In this document: positions 55,451 to 62,743 of the stretch, one piece after another
How the letters are laid out: every line of letters starts with the position of its first letter
Numbering within the stretch: the stretch's first letter is position 1
NCBI GenBank assembly: GCA_003140215.1
Contig: PLJL01000004.1
Location: forward strand, 1,956,192 to 2,020,191
From: Vulcanimicrobiota bacterium
Lineage (GTDB): Bacteria > Vulcanimicrobiota > Vulcanimicrobiia > Vulcanimicrobiales > Vulcanimicrobiaceae
Direction: 5' to 3'
DNA: 64,000 nucleotides
Position numbers and translations under genes: made by a program
Notes under the pieces: generated by a model
Seen by the model: only the letters and a program-made list of their open reading frames with translations
Told to the model about the DNA's origin: nothing
Databases searched by the model: none

Positions 55451-56457
55451 ACCGCGCGGGCCGCGCGCTCGTCGGCGTCGCGGTTGCAATCGTCTTGGGT
55501 GTCGGCGTCATCGTCGGCGCGGCTTCGCTGTGGTTTCGGGACGCAGTCTACATCGACCGGGCGCTACCCGAACATCAGACGGATGTCGTGATCGAGCGCG
55601 GCTCGACGTTCTCGCAAGTCGTCGCCGCCCTCAACGACAAGCGTGTGCTCACGAGCCCGCTGGCGTTTCGGCTGTTGGCGCGCCTGCGGCACGTCGACAG
55701 CGACGTCAAAGCCGGAGAGTATCGCTTCCCCGCGCACCAGACGAGCGACGAGGTCCTGCGGCGGCTGGTGCGCGGGGAGCAGTTCGCGGTCTGGGTGACG
55801 CTGCCGGAGGGCTACACGGCGCGGGAGATCGCGCAGGCTCTGGCCGCCCGCGCGCTCGGGGATGCAAGCACGTACGAGCGCATCTTCCTCCACGAGGGCG
55901 GGATCACTGTGGGCGGCAGGCGGACCCGTAACCTCGAGGGGTACCTGTTTCCGAGCACCTACCTCATGCCGATCGACGACACGCCAGACCGGGTCGCGCG
56001 GATCCTGACCGACGAATTCCAGCGCGAGCTGCCGCGCGATGCCGCGGCGTGTGCCAAGCGGCTGCGGCGCACGATTCCGGAGGTCGTGACCATCGCCTCG
56101 CTCGTCGAGCGGGAAGGCAAGGCCGATGACGAGCGACCGCTCATTGCGTCGGTCATCTACAACCGGCTGCGCCTGGGGATGCCGCTCGAGATCGACGCGT
56201 CGATCGAGTACACGTTCCCGGAACATCACGACGTGATCACGAAACGCGATCTGGAGAGCGACTCCCCGTACAATACCTACCGGCACACCGGTTTACCCCC
56301 GACCCCGATCGCCAGCCCCGGCAAGCCGTCGCTCGATGCGGCATTCGGACCGGCGCGCAGCGACTACCTGTTCTATGTCGCGAAAGGCGACGGCCACCAC
56401 GCCTTCGCCAAGACGCTGGCGGAGCACAACGCGAACGTCGCGCGCTATCTCAAGTAA
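55447..56457 (+). CDS. mltG: Endolytic murein transglycosylase MltG
   Basis: A 336-residue single-pass membrane enzyme that cleaves nascent glycan strands and sets their length. A membrane helix at about 7-32 (GRALVGVAVAIVLGVGVIVGAA in parts), a LysM-like region (VVIERGSTFSQVVAALNDKRV), and the YceG catalytic domain with the Glu in IASLVEREGKADDERPLIASVIYNRL. GTG 55447 overlaps ruvX. Followed immediately by a DUF1292 gene. Confidence 0.95.
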   Translation: MNRAGRALVGVAVAIVLGVGVIVGAASLWFRDAVYIDRALPEHQTDVVIERGSTFSQVVAALNDKRVLTSPLAFRLLARLRHVDSDVKAGEYRFPAHQTSDEVLRRLVRGEQFAVWVTLPEGYTAREIAQALAARALGDASTYERIFLHEGGITVGGRRTRNLEGYLFPSTYLMPIDDTPDRVARILTDEFQRELPRDAAACAKRLRRTIPEVVTIASLVEREGKADDERPLIASVIYNRLRLGMPLEIDASIEYTFPEHHDVITKRDLESDSPYNTYRHTGLPPTPIASPGKPSLDAAFGPARSDYLFYVAKGDGHHAFAKTLAEHNANVARYLK

Positions 56458-56781
56458 GTGAAGGAGACTGTCATCGACACCAACGGCACGGCGGGCCCGA
56501 GCACCAACGGCAGCGGCGGCGAGAAGCAGCCGTTAGACCTCAAGAACATCCTCAAGTTGCACATGCAAGACGGAACCGAGCTGCACTTCGAGGTCGTGGG
56601 CCTGGTCGAGGACGATGAAGGCAACGCCTACGCGGTGTGCTACAACGAGCAGTCGGACGAATTCGTCGTCACCGACTCGTTCGGCGATTTGCTCGAAGAT
56701 GAAGATCTCGCGCAGGAGATCCTCGACGACTTCTTCGTGTTGGCGGAAGAGTCGGCGCCGCCCGAGGAGCAAGCTCCGTAG
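56458..56781 (+). CDS. DUF1292 family protein
   Basis: A 107-residue acidic protein (YrzB-like). After a Gly/Thr-rich N-terminal 20 residues comes the DUF1292 region: LHMQDGTELHFEVVGLVEDDEGNAYAVCYN (core ELHFEVVGLVEDDEGNAYAV). It ends in a very acidic tail. The function is unknown, but genes of this family commonly sit with ruvX and mltG, as here. GTG 56458 is immediately after the mltG stop. A dispersed repeat begins at the base after its stop codon. Confidence 0.85.
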   Translation: MKETVIDTNGTAGPSTNGSGGEKQPLDLKNILKLHMQDGTELHFEVVGLVEDDEGNAYAVCYNEQSDEFVVTDSFGDLLEDEDLAQEILDDFFVLAEESAPPEEQAP

Positions 56782-56825
56782 AGCCTGCCCTGACGTGGTG
56801 TCACCTGCGGTGAGCTTGTCGAAGG
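56782..56825. repeat. Dispersed repeat, copy B (between DUF1292 and MGDG-like genes)
   Basis: About 44 bases nearly identical to copy A at 17061-17105, including TGACGTGGTGTCACCTGCGG and the core TGAGCTTGTCGAAGG. Its last third supplies the apparent GTG start (56810) of the following gene. Confidence 0.75.
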
Positions 56826-57949
56826 GTCCCGTCCTCTTCCTCTCCGCGCGCGTCGGCGAAGGCCACCGCTCGGCCGCCGATGCGGTGTGCGTCCGGCTCG
56901 CTGCGCGCGGAATGCGCGGCGAGGTCGTCGATAGCTATCGCTACGCCGCATCGCTGTTCTCGAAGGTGGTCAGCGACGGTTACATCGGAATGGTGCGGAC
57001 GATTCCGCAACTGTACGGCTTCATCTACGATCGCGCCGAGCGCGCAACCGCCGCAGGCGGCTTCCGGGTATGGGCGAGCGAGTTCACCGCGCGCAACATC
57101 CGTGGTCTGATGGAGCGAATGAAGCCGAGCGCGGTGGTGTGCACGCATGCGTTTCCGTGCGGTGTGATGGCCGCCTACAAGCGGAACTACGAGCCGGCCC
57201 TACCGGTGATGGGCATCGTGACCGACTTCGTCGTGCACCCGTTCTGGATCTACAAGAACGTCGACGCCTACGCCGTCGCCACCCCCGAGATCCGCGCGGC
57301 CCTCGTTGCCCGTGGGATCGATCCGCTGCGTATCGGTGTGGACGGCATTCCGGTCGACCCGCGGTTCGGCGAGCCCCCGAATGACCGCGGCGCGTTGCGC
57401 GAGCGCTTGGGTCTTCCGCGCGATGCGGCCGTCGTGCTGGTCATGGGCGGCGGACTGGGACTCGGTCCCGTTGCCGCGACAGTGCGTTCGCTGGCACGCA
57501 GCATGACGCCCGTGACGCCGGTGGTGATCGTCGGCAAGAACGTGCGGCTGCAGCGCCGCGTGGTCGAAGAGGCACGCCGCGACGGGGAGGAAGTGCGCGT
57601 CCTGGGGTTCGTCGAGAACGTCTTCGATTGGATGCACGCAAGCGACGTGCTCGTCACCAAACCGGGCGGGCTGACGACCTCCGAAGCGCTCGCCGCCGGG
57701 GTTCCGCTGGTGCTCCTGCGCCCGCTGCCTGGACAGGAGGAGCGCAACTCACGCTATCTCGTGTCGCGCGGTGCGGCGCTGCGCGCGCGCGGTGCCGGCG
57801 AGCTCGTCCGGTTGGTCGACGCGGTGCTCAACGGTCGCGACGTCGCGGCCGGCGTGCGTGCGGGTGCGGCTTTGCTTGCACACCCCGACGCCGCCGAACG
57901 GATCGCGGCGCGGATCGCGGCGCTGGTTTCGAGCCCGGTCCCGGCCTGA
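56810..57949 (+). CDS. MGDG-synthase-like glycosyltransferase (processive diacylglycerol glucosyltransferase type)
   Basis: A 379-residue GT28-family enzyme. The N-terminal MGDG synthase domain is recognised by SARVGEGHRSAADAV and VVCTHAFPCGVMAAY; the C-terminal donor domain by VVLVMGGGLGLGPV and VTKPGGLTTSEALAAGVPLVLLRPLPGQEERN. Relatives transfer glucose or galactose to diacylglycerol to make glycolipids, sometimes for lipoteichoic acid anchors. The GTG start lies inside the dispersed repeat; the conserved sequence starts only about eight residues later, so start is uncertain. DgkA lies close by. Confidence 0.88.
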   Translation: MSLSKGPVLFLSARVGEGHRSAADAVCVRLAARGMRGEVVDSYRYAASLFSKVVSDGYIGMVRTIPQLYGFIYDRAERATAAGGFRVWASEFTARNIRGLMERMKPSAVVCTHAFPCGVMAAYKRNYEPALPVMGIVTDFVVHPFWIYKNVDAYAVATPEIRAALVARGIDPLRIGVDGIPVDPRFGEPPNDRGALRERLGLPRDAAVVLVMGGGLGLGPVAATVRSLARSMTPVTPVVIVGKNVRLQRRVVEEARRDGEEVRVLGFVENVFDWMHASDVLVTKPGGLTTSEALAAGVPLVLLRPLPGQEERNSRYLVSRGAALRARGAGELVRLVDAVLNGRDVAAGVRAGAALLAHPDAAERIAARIAALVSSPVPA

Positions 57950-58004
57950 CGGCCGCGTGCGCCGCGCCGCCGGCGCAGGTCCGCGCATAGCGGTATACGA
58001 ACTC

Positions 58005-58025
58005 CTGAGCTTCGTCGAAGGACCC
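58005..58025. repeat. Dispersed repeat core, copy D (upstream of tRNA-Ser)
   Basis: CTGAGCTTCGTCGAAGGACCC matches the right-hand core of copy B with a one-base insertion (TGAGCTTGTCGAAGGGTCCC there). It lies 12 bases before tRNA-Ser(GCT). Confidence 0.5.
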
Positions 58026-58037
58026 GGATCGCAGCCG

Positions 58038-58126
58038 GGAGAGGTGGCCGAGCGGCTGAAGGCGGCGGTTTGCTAAACCGTTATACGAGTTACATCGTAT
58101 CGAGGGTTCGAATCCCTCCCTCTCCG
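58038..58126 (+). tRNA. tRNA-Ser(GCT)
   Basis: An 89-base class II tRNA: acceptor GGAGAGG with CCTCTCC, D-arm GGCCGAGCGGCTGAAGGC, anticodon loop TTGCTAA with anticodon GCT, long variable arm, and T-arm GAGGGTTCGAATCCCTC. Reads AGC/AGU. No CCA is encoded. Confidence 0.96.
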
Positions 58127-58203
58127 ATGTTGCCGACGTGCGGCAGGGATCGAATCCCAAGCGCCGTATCCCACCCCGTCGCCGCAGCTCGCGTGCGACG
58201 CGC

Positions 58204-58277
58204 GCGGTCGTAGCTCAATTGGATAGAGCAACAGGCTACGAACTTGTAGGTTGGGGGTTCGAGTCCCTCCGACCGCG
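58204..58277 (+). tRNA. tRNA-Arg(ACG)
   Basis: 74 bases: acceptor GCGGTCG with CGACCGC, D-arm TAGCTCAATTGGATAGAGC, anticodon loop CTACGAA with anticodon ACG, T-arm GGGGGTTCGAGTCCCTC. The A34 is the known substrate of TadA, which is encoded about 2.3 kb downstream. No CCA encoded. Confidence 0.96.
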
Positions 58278-58282
58278 TTTAC

Positions 58283-58318
58283 GAGAAAGAGCCCGCACGA
58301 CGTGCAGGCTCTTTCTCT
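58283..58318. terminator. Long hairpin terminator, probably bidirectional
   Basis: GAGAAAGAGCC (58283-58293) pairs with GGCTCTTTCTC (58307-58317), and inside it GCACG pairs with CGTGC around a one-base loop. It is followed by a T/C-rich tail on the forward strand, and the reverse strand is also A/T-rich before it. It separates the tRNA pair from the convergent protease-like gene, which ends at 58320. Confidence 0.75.
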
Positions 58319-58319
58319 C

Positions 58320-59852
58320 TCAGTAGTGTTTGCGCGGGATCATCACCATGATGCCGTCGGGGTAGGCGAAGACGAAATTGAATGCCCGCATGAAGTCAAG
58401 GCCGACGAGAATCTCGTTGTTCGCGAACGAGGGCGAATCGCACGCGGCGGGCAGCGGATAGCGGATCGGGCCGAGCGCGAGTGATTGCAACTTCCCACAG
58501 TTTTCGATTTCCACGCCGCCGATTCCGCCGCTGATCGCATAGTACTTCGTCATGAAAGCAATGTGGTTCCGCCGCACGAAATCGGTTGAAACAAGCACGT
58601 CGGCGGGGTTGCCGCTGTCGAGCGTCGCGATGACGTCGACCTTGTCGTCGACGCGCATCGGCGTCCGAATGTGGTGGTCCGACAGGTCGATGTGAACGAC
58701 CATGCCGGCCTGCTCGTCGGGCGCGACCTTTGCCGGGTCCATGAGGCGCAGGGTGTTCGCATCGAGGCTCAGGTCGGCGACCGTCGCCGCCAACAGGTCG
58801 AATCCGATGATCCCGACGACGCCCTCGCGCGACCAGCCCTGCTCGTCCAGCCCGCTCGAGACGATGACGTCGTGCAGCGTCGACCCGCCGACCGCAAGCG
58901 TGTCGACGCGGAACAGGTTCGCGCGAACGGTCGCGGGACCGATGCCGCCGATCGGGACATCGCCGAACCGCTTCGCCCCTGTGCTGCGAGCAAACGAGTC
59001 GAGCATCGCGGTACCGTCAGCGCCCGTGTCAAAGATGAACTTGCCTTTGACCCCGTTTACGACGACGTTGAGGTAGATGCGTGGCGCCGGCTGGTCGACA
59101 TACTCGATGCGCGCGGGTTCGTCGCCGAAGGTCCAGATCGCCGTTTGTTTGGGCGGGCGAAGTTGGTCCGGCTCGACCGGCGCGTTTGGGACAATCGCAG
59201 TGTACGCGTAGCGGGTCTTTGCATTGCCATGGTGCCACGACGACAAGAACTGCTTGCCGTCGACCGCGGTGTAGCCCAGACCGTCGAACGAGCGCTCGTA
59301 TTTTCCGTCGGGGTCCACGACTGCGCGACGGTATGCGCCCGTCGCCGGGTCGATGTACACGTCGAACGGGAACCCGACCTTCGACGTGAGGCGCACGATG
59401 GCGCAGTCGATGCCGTCGATCTTCTGCGCCCCTCGATACGAGCCCGCGAAGGCGTCGGTCGCCGTCGTCTCGGCGAACAGGGCGTCGGTGTCGAAGAGCG
59501 CGCGCACGACCTCCCCGATGGGACGTACCGTGAACCCATTCTCATTCGACGTCCACGAGACGCTCCCGGTGAATCCGTCGTCGAAATGCAACCCCTCGGC
59601 GCTCACAAACGTGTCCCGATGGGCCAGACCGTAGCGGAGTGATGTCAGCGTCCCGCGGGACTTTCCGTCACGGGTCGCTTCGCCCGTCTCGCGCAACGTC
59701 TTGACCACGCCGTCGCCGGCGTGCCACTTCACGTAGGCGGCATGCTTCGCGAGCAGCGCCGCCGCGTCGTCACTCGACGCGGATCGCGCGGTATCGGAGC
59801 CGAGGACGAATGCGAACGCCGCGACCGCCCCGGCAAGAAACACCCGGTGCAT
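58320..59852 (-). CDS. Exported retropepsin-like aspartyl protease family protein with two D-(T/S)-G motifs
   Basis: A 510-residue exported protein (signal VFLAGAVAAFAFVLGSDTARSA). Residues about 30-250 form a beta-rich domain resembling outer-membrane lipoprotein-sorting LolA-like folds. The C-terminal half contains retropepsin-like motifs: FIFDTGADGT (Asp275) with the later GIIGFDLL hydrophobic-hydrophobic-Gly, and ATLDSGNPADVLVS (Asp412) with ILVGLDFMRAF. Two catalytic-type motifs in one chain suggest a single-chain pseudo-dimer, like pepsins, rather than a homodimer. Activity is inferred. It is a single gene ending at the bidirectional terminator. Confidence 0.8.
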   Translation of the reverse strand: MHRVFLAGAVAAFAFVLGSDTARSASSDDAAALLAKHAAYVKWHAGDGVVKTLRETGEATRDGKSRGTLTSLRYGLAHRDTFVSAEGLHFDDGFTGSVSWTSNENGFTVRPIGEVVRALFDTDALFAETTATDAFAGSYRGAQKIDGIDCAIVRLTSKVGFPFDVYIDPATGAYRRAVVDPDGKYERSFDGLGYTAVDGKQFLSSWHHGNAKTRYAYTAIVPNAPVEPDQLRPPKQTAIWTFGDEPARIEYVDQPAPRIYLNVVVNGVKGKFIFDTGADGTAMLDSFARSTGAKRFGDVPIGGIGPATVRANLFRVDTLAVGGSTLHDVIVSSGLDEQGWSREGVVGIIGFDLLAATVADLSLDANTLRLMDPAKVAPDEQAGMVVHIDLSDHHIRTPMRVDDKVDVIATLDSGNPADVLVSTDFVRRNHIAFMTKYYAISGGIGGVEIENCGKLQSLALGPIRYPLPAACDSPSFANNEILVGLDFMRAFNFVFAYPDGIMVMIPRKHY

Positions 59853-60006
59853 CGTGGCGGCTTCTCGGCCGCAGTAGGGTGGCCTGCCGCCCGATTGCAG
59901 CCGTGGAGGGTCTTGACGGGTTCTGGATAATCGACGTGCGGTTTCCCTCGACGACTCAGGTCGGCCTCAGCACCGAGCCGATAGAATCGTCGTAGGATGC
60001 AGCAGC

Positions 60007-60078
60007 GGCTCGGTAGCTCAGCGGTAGAGCGGGGGACTCATAAGCCCTAGGTCGTAGGTTCAAATCCTACCCGAGTCA
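60007..60078 (+). tRNA. tRNA with CAT anticodon (Met or Ile2)
   Basis: 72 bases: acceptor GGCTCGG with CCGAGTC (one G-T pair), D-arm TAGCTCAGCGGTAGAGC, anticodon loop CTCATAA with anticodon CAT, T-arm GTAGGTTCAAATCCTAC. The last pair of the anticodon stem is an A-G mismatch. No G-C triplet typical of initiator tRNA is seen, so it is elongator Met or lysidine-type Ile. Confidence 0.92.
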
Positions 60079-60094
60079 GAGTTTTCTCGAGGTA

Positions 60095-60352
60095 ATGACA
60101 ATGTCGACGATCCCCTGCGATTTTTGTCCGCATCCGGTCGACCGGGCGCAGATGGAAGAAATCGAGATCAGCCACTACGTGCCGGACAGCTCGGGGGACG
60201 ATTTGGCGTACGCGCGGACGTATTTCTTCGGCCACCCGGATTGCGTCCGCAAGTTCTATCGCGGGCTCGTCGAGCACAAGCTCGACCTCTTCAAGCACAT
60301 GCCGACCACGGGCCCCACAGGCCCCACCCCCACCGAAAACCCCGGCCGCTAA
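60095..60352 (+). CDS. Small Cys-containing protein, unknown
   Basis: An 85-residue protein starting 17 bases after the tRNA, at ATG 60095 or 60101. The N-terminal CDFCPHPV has a CxxC, with a further Cys in HPDCVRKFYRG, so a small metal site is possible. The last 18 residues are a Thr/Pro/Gly tail. No family recognised. Coding is supported by consistent GC-rich third positions and the zinc-like motif. Confidence 0.6.
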   Translation: MTMSTIPCDFCPHPVDRAQMEEIEISHYVPDSSGDDLAYARTYFFGHPDCVRKFYRGLVEHKLDLFKHMPTTGPTGPTPTENPGR

Positions 60353-60459
60353 CCCCGCCAAGGCCGGAGACTGTCTCGCCATTCGCCACCAGGAAGGGCT
60401 GACAGAGCGCAAGCGGACGTCATGCCGATGCCTGCAACGAGCGAAGCGAGATGGAGGCT

Positions 60460-60533
60460 GCTCCCGTAGCTCAATTGGATAGAGTGTCGCCCTCCGAAGG
60501 CGAAGGTTGCCCGTTCGAGCCGGGCCGGGAGCA
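60460..60533 (+). tRNA. tRNA-Arg(CCG)
   Basis: 74 bases: acceptor GCTCCCG with CGGGAGC, D-arm TAGCTCAATTGGATAGAGT, anticodon loop CTCCGAA with anticodon CCG, T-arm GCCCGTTCGAGCCGGGC. No CCA encoded. It is directly upstream of tadA. Confidence 0.95.
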
Positions 60534-60585
60534 CATTTTCCCTGCCGCCGAGGAGCCTGCGCCCGAGCCCGAGGCCCAGCTACGG

Positions 60586-61032
60586 ATGCGGCGGGCGATC
60601 GAGCTTGCCGGCCAGGCGGCCGCTGCGGGCGACGTCCCGATCGGGGCCGTGCTGGTGGTCGACGGTCGCGTCTTCGAAGCGTTCAATCAGAAGGAGCAGC
60701 GCCCGGACCCCACCGCGCATGCCGAGCTGCTCGTGATTCGCGCGGCCGCCGCGGCGCTGGGGCGTTGGCGCGTCGGGGGGGTCCTGTACGTCACCAAGGA
60801 GCCTTGCGCGATGTGCGCGGGCGCGCTTGCAGCGGCGCGCGTCGAGCGCCTCGTGTACGGCTGTCGCGACCCTAAGGGAGGGGCGGCGGGGTCGGCTATC
60901 GATATACTCGGATCGGCCGCCGTGAACCATCGCGTCGACGTGATCGACGGGGTGCTTGCGGACGAAACGGCCGCACAACTGCGCGAGTTCTTCGCGCAGA
61001 AGCGGCGCCCGGAGAGGTGGTCGAGTGGTTGA
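60586..61032 (+). CDS. tadA: tRNA(Arg) adenosine-34 deaminase
   Basis: A 148-residue zinc deaminase converting A34 to inosine in tRNA-Arg(ACG). The catalytic TAHAELLVIRAAA holds the zinc His and Glu, and PCAMCAGAL the two zinc Cys. ATG 60586 matches the usual start (MRRAIELAGQAAAAGDVPIGAV). It sits between tRNA-Arg(CCG) and tRNA-Ser(CGA), and its last 22 bases overlap the latter. Confidence 0.95.
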   Translation: MRRAIELAGQAAAAGDVPIGAVLVVDGRVFEAFNQKEQRPDPTAHAELLVIRAAAAALGRWRVGGVLYVTKEPCAMCAGALAAARVERLVYGCRDPKGGAAGSAIDILGSAAVNHRVDVIDGVLADETAAQLREFFAQKRRPERWSSG

Positions 61033-61101
61033 AGGCACCCGCCTCGAAAGCGGGCGAACGTTGATAGCGTTCCGAGAGTTCGAATCTCTCCCTCTCCGCC
61101 A
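61011..61101 (+). tRNA. tRNA-Ser(CGA)
   Basis: A class II tRNA, acceptor GGAGAGG with CCTCTCC, anticodon stem-loop CCCGC-CTCGAAA-GCGGG with anticodon CGA, long variable arm, T-arm GAGAGTTCGAATCTCTC. CCA is encoded (61099-61101), unlike the other four tRNAs here. Its first 22 bases are the end of the tadA coding region. Confidence 0.95.
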
Positions 61102-61103
61102 GT

Positions 61104-61145
61104 CACGAGCGCGACGATCGCACGATCGCCGCGCTCGTGCTTTTC
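61104..61145 (+). terminator. Intrinsic terminator after tRNA-Ser(CGA)
   Basis: CACGAGCGC (61104-61112) pairs with GCGCTCGTG (61131-61139); inside, CGATCG at 61115 pairs with CGATCG at 61123. It is followed by CTTTTCC. Confidence 0.75.
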
Positions 61146-61305
61146 CGCGCTCTCGACATCCGCGCAGCGAATCGGAAGCACACGTTCGAAGCATCGCGTC
61201 TTAGCGTAAGCGCAACGACCGGCCGTTCTTCTCGCCGTCCTCGCACGCGAGGTGCATCGTGCGGATGCGTGGCGACGGGTCCGAGTGAGGCGGGCGCGAA
61301 ATATC

Positions 61306-61335
61306 TTGACTCACTCATAACCAATGGGTTATCGT
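61306..61335 (+). promoter_or_regulatory. ArsR-operon promoter with overlapping operator
   Basis: TTGACT (61306-61311) and TATCGT (61330-61335) with an 18-base spacer. A perfect inverted repeat ATAACC-AATG-GGTTAT (61317-61332) covers the spacer and part of the -10, the expected position for repression by an ArsR-type protein. The predicted transcription start is about 61342, at the GTG of the regulator, so the mRNA would be leaderless. Confidence 0.75.
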
Positions 61336-61341
61336 TTCTAG

Positions 61342-61662
61342 GTGCAAGCTACCGCGGATGACCTCTTCCGGGCACTCGCCGACCCCACACGGCGGGCAAT
61401 CTTCGAGCGCCTCGCCCTCGAGGAGCTGCCTGTTCACGCCCTGACCGAGCGTGCCGGCGTCTCGCAGCCCGCCGTGTCAAAGCATCTCCGCGTTCTGAAG
61501 CAGGCCGGGCTGGTACGCGACCGCCGTGCAGGACGCCAAACCCACTATAGCGCGCAGCTCGGCGCACTTGCCCCCCTGATCGACTGGACAAGCCAGATGG
61601 CCGGGTTCTGGCAGAGCCGGTTCGACCACCTCGAAGACCTGTTGAAAAGGATGGACCAATGA
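61342..61662 (+). CDS. ArsR-family transcriptional regulator
   Basis: A 106-residue winged-helix repressor. ALADPTRRAIFERLALEELPV and the recognition helix SQPAVSKHLRVLKQAGLV are typical. Metal-binding Cys of ArsR/SmtB sensors are absent, which fits the subgroup paired with SRPBCC proteins. GTG 61342 lies at the predicted transcription start. The operator in the promoter suggests autoregulation. It overlaps the next gene by ATGA. Confidence 0.92.
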   Translation: MQATADDLFRALADPTRRAIFERLALEELPVHALTERAGVSQPAVSKHLRVLKQAGLVRDRRAGRQTHYSAQLGALAPLIDWTSQMAGFWQSRFDHLEDLLKRMDQ

Positions 61663-62069
61663 ACGGAAAGTCGCCCGAAACGCTCTCCGTCGTTGTCGAA
61701 CGTGAGGTACCTCATCCGCCGGAAAAGATCTGGCGCGCTCTCACGCAACCACCGTTAATCGAGGAGTGGCTGATGAAGAACGACTTCAAGCCCGTTGTGA
61801 ACCACCGTTTCAATCTTCGCGCAGACTGGGGCGCTGTCGACTGTCAGGTCCTGGCAGTCGAGCCGAACAAAACGCTGTCTTACACGTGGGCGGCCTATGG
61901 TCTCGAGAGTGTCGTCACGTGGACTCTCACCCCTACGAGTACGGGGACGAACGTGCGCATGGAGCAGTCGGGCTTCCGGCCGGATCAGCAGCAGGCCTAC
62001 CAGGGCGCCAAGGGCGGGTGGCAGCAGTTCTTTGCGGCCCTGGAGCAGGTATTGGCGCGGATAGATTGA
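61659..62069 (+). CDS. SRPBCC (AHSA1-like) domain protein
   Basis: A 136-residue START-like ligand-binding fold: VVVEREVPHPPEKIWRALTQPPLIEEWL at the N terminus, then VNHRFNLRADWGAVDCQVL and the C-terminal helix GAKGGWQQFFAALEQVL. Such proteins are often encoded beside ArsR regulators; ligand unknown. ATGA overlap with the ArsR gene shows co-transcription. Confidence 0.9.
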   Translation: MNGKSPETLSVVVEREVPHPPEKIWRALTQPPLIEEWLMKNDFKPVVNHRFNLRADWGAVDCQVLAVEPNKTLSYTWAAYGLESVVTWTLTPTSTGTNVRMEQSGFRPDQQQAYQGAKGGWQQFFAALEQVLARID

Positions 62070-62125
62070 TGCCGGCAGAATTCAAAAGCTAGAAACGGGA
62101 CCAGAATTCGAGGCATAAAGATCCA

Positions 62126-62545
62126 ATGAATCCATCGGAACGTATTGACCAGCTGATCGCAGAACTCACAGACTGGCGTGGCAAAACGTTCGCCGGCATC
62201 CGCAAGACCATCCTTGAGGCCGACCAGGAGATAATCGAGGAATGGAAGTGGATGGGAAGCCCGGTGTGGTCTCACGACGGAATAATCGCGGTCGCCAACG
62301 CCCACAAAGGGAAGGTGAAGCTTACCTTTGCCCACGGGGCGAGGCTCCCAGATCCTGACAAGCTCTTCAACGCGGGCCTCGAAGGCAGCACGTGGCGAGC
62401 GATCGATTTTTTCGAAGGTGCTACGATTAATGCGCGTGCTCTAAAAACGCTCGTCCGTGCCGCTGTTGATTACAATCAGATCAAATTGAAGAAGAAAGCG
62501 CCTGCGGGTACTCGAGCGAAAGTACACAAGAGTAAAAAGACCTGA
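62126..62545 (+). CDS. DUF1801 domain protein
   Basis: A 139-residue small protein matching DUF1801 (iron-chaperone-like YdhG fold): LIAELTDWRGKTFAGIRKTIL, WKWMGSPVWSHDGIIAVANAHKGKVKLTF and the C-terminal lysine-rich tail (KLKKKAPAGTRAKVHKSKK). It follows the SRPBCC gene by 56 bases; ArsR-SRPBCC-DUF1801 clusters recur across bacteria. This block is less GC-rich than its surroundings, suggesting transfer. Confidence 0.87.
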   Translation: MNPSERIDQLIAELTDWRGKTFAGIRKTILEADQEIIEEWKWMGSPVWSHDGIIAVANAHKGKVKLTFAHGARLPDPDKLFNAGLEGSTWRAIDFFEGATINARALKTLVRAAVDYNQIKLKKKAPAGTRAKVHKSKKT

Positions 62546-62743
62546 AGCTATACCTTTTCCTCACCGGTGAACCCGCCCCGCGAACGGCCAAAAGCTTGTT
62601 CGTGAGTGCCCCTCTTGCGCCGAACTCCCGTCTGCCCGCACATCCTCGCATCCGCTGAGGGCGTCTCGGCTCCGTAGTTTTACGGACGATCTGCGCCGCG
62701 CGCCGCTCTACAGTAGGTTCACACTCACTGTGGAGATCGCTCG

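Noticed and set aside
61137-61361. Small frame on the forward strand between tRNA-Ser(CGA) and the ArsR gene
   Set aside because: It runs through the terminator, promoter and operator and has no recognisable protein features.
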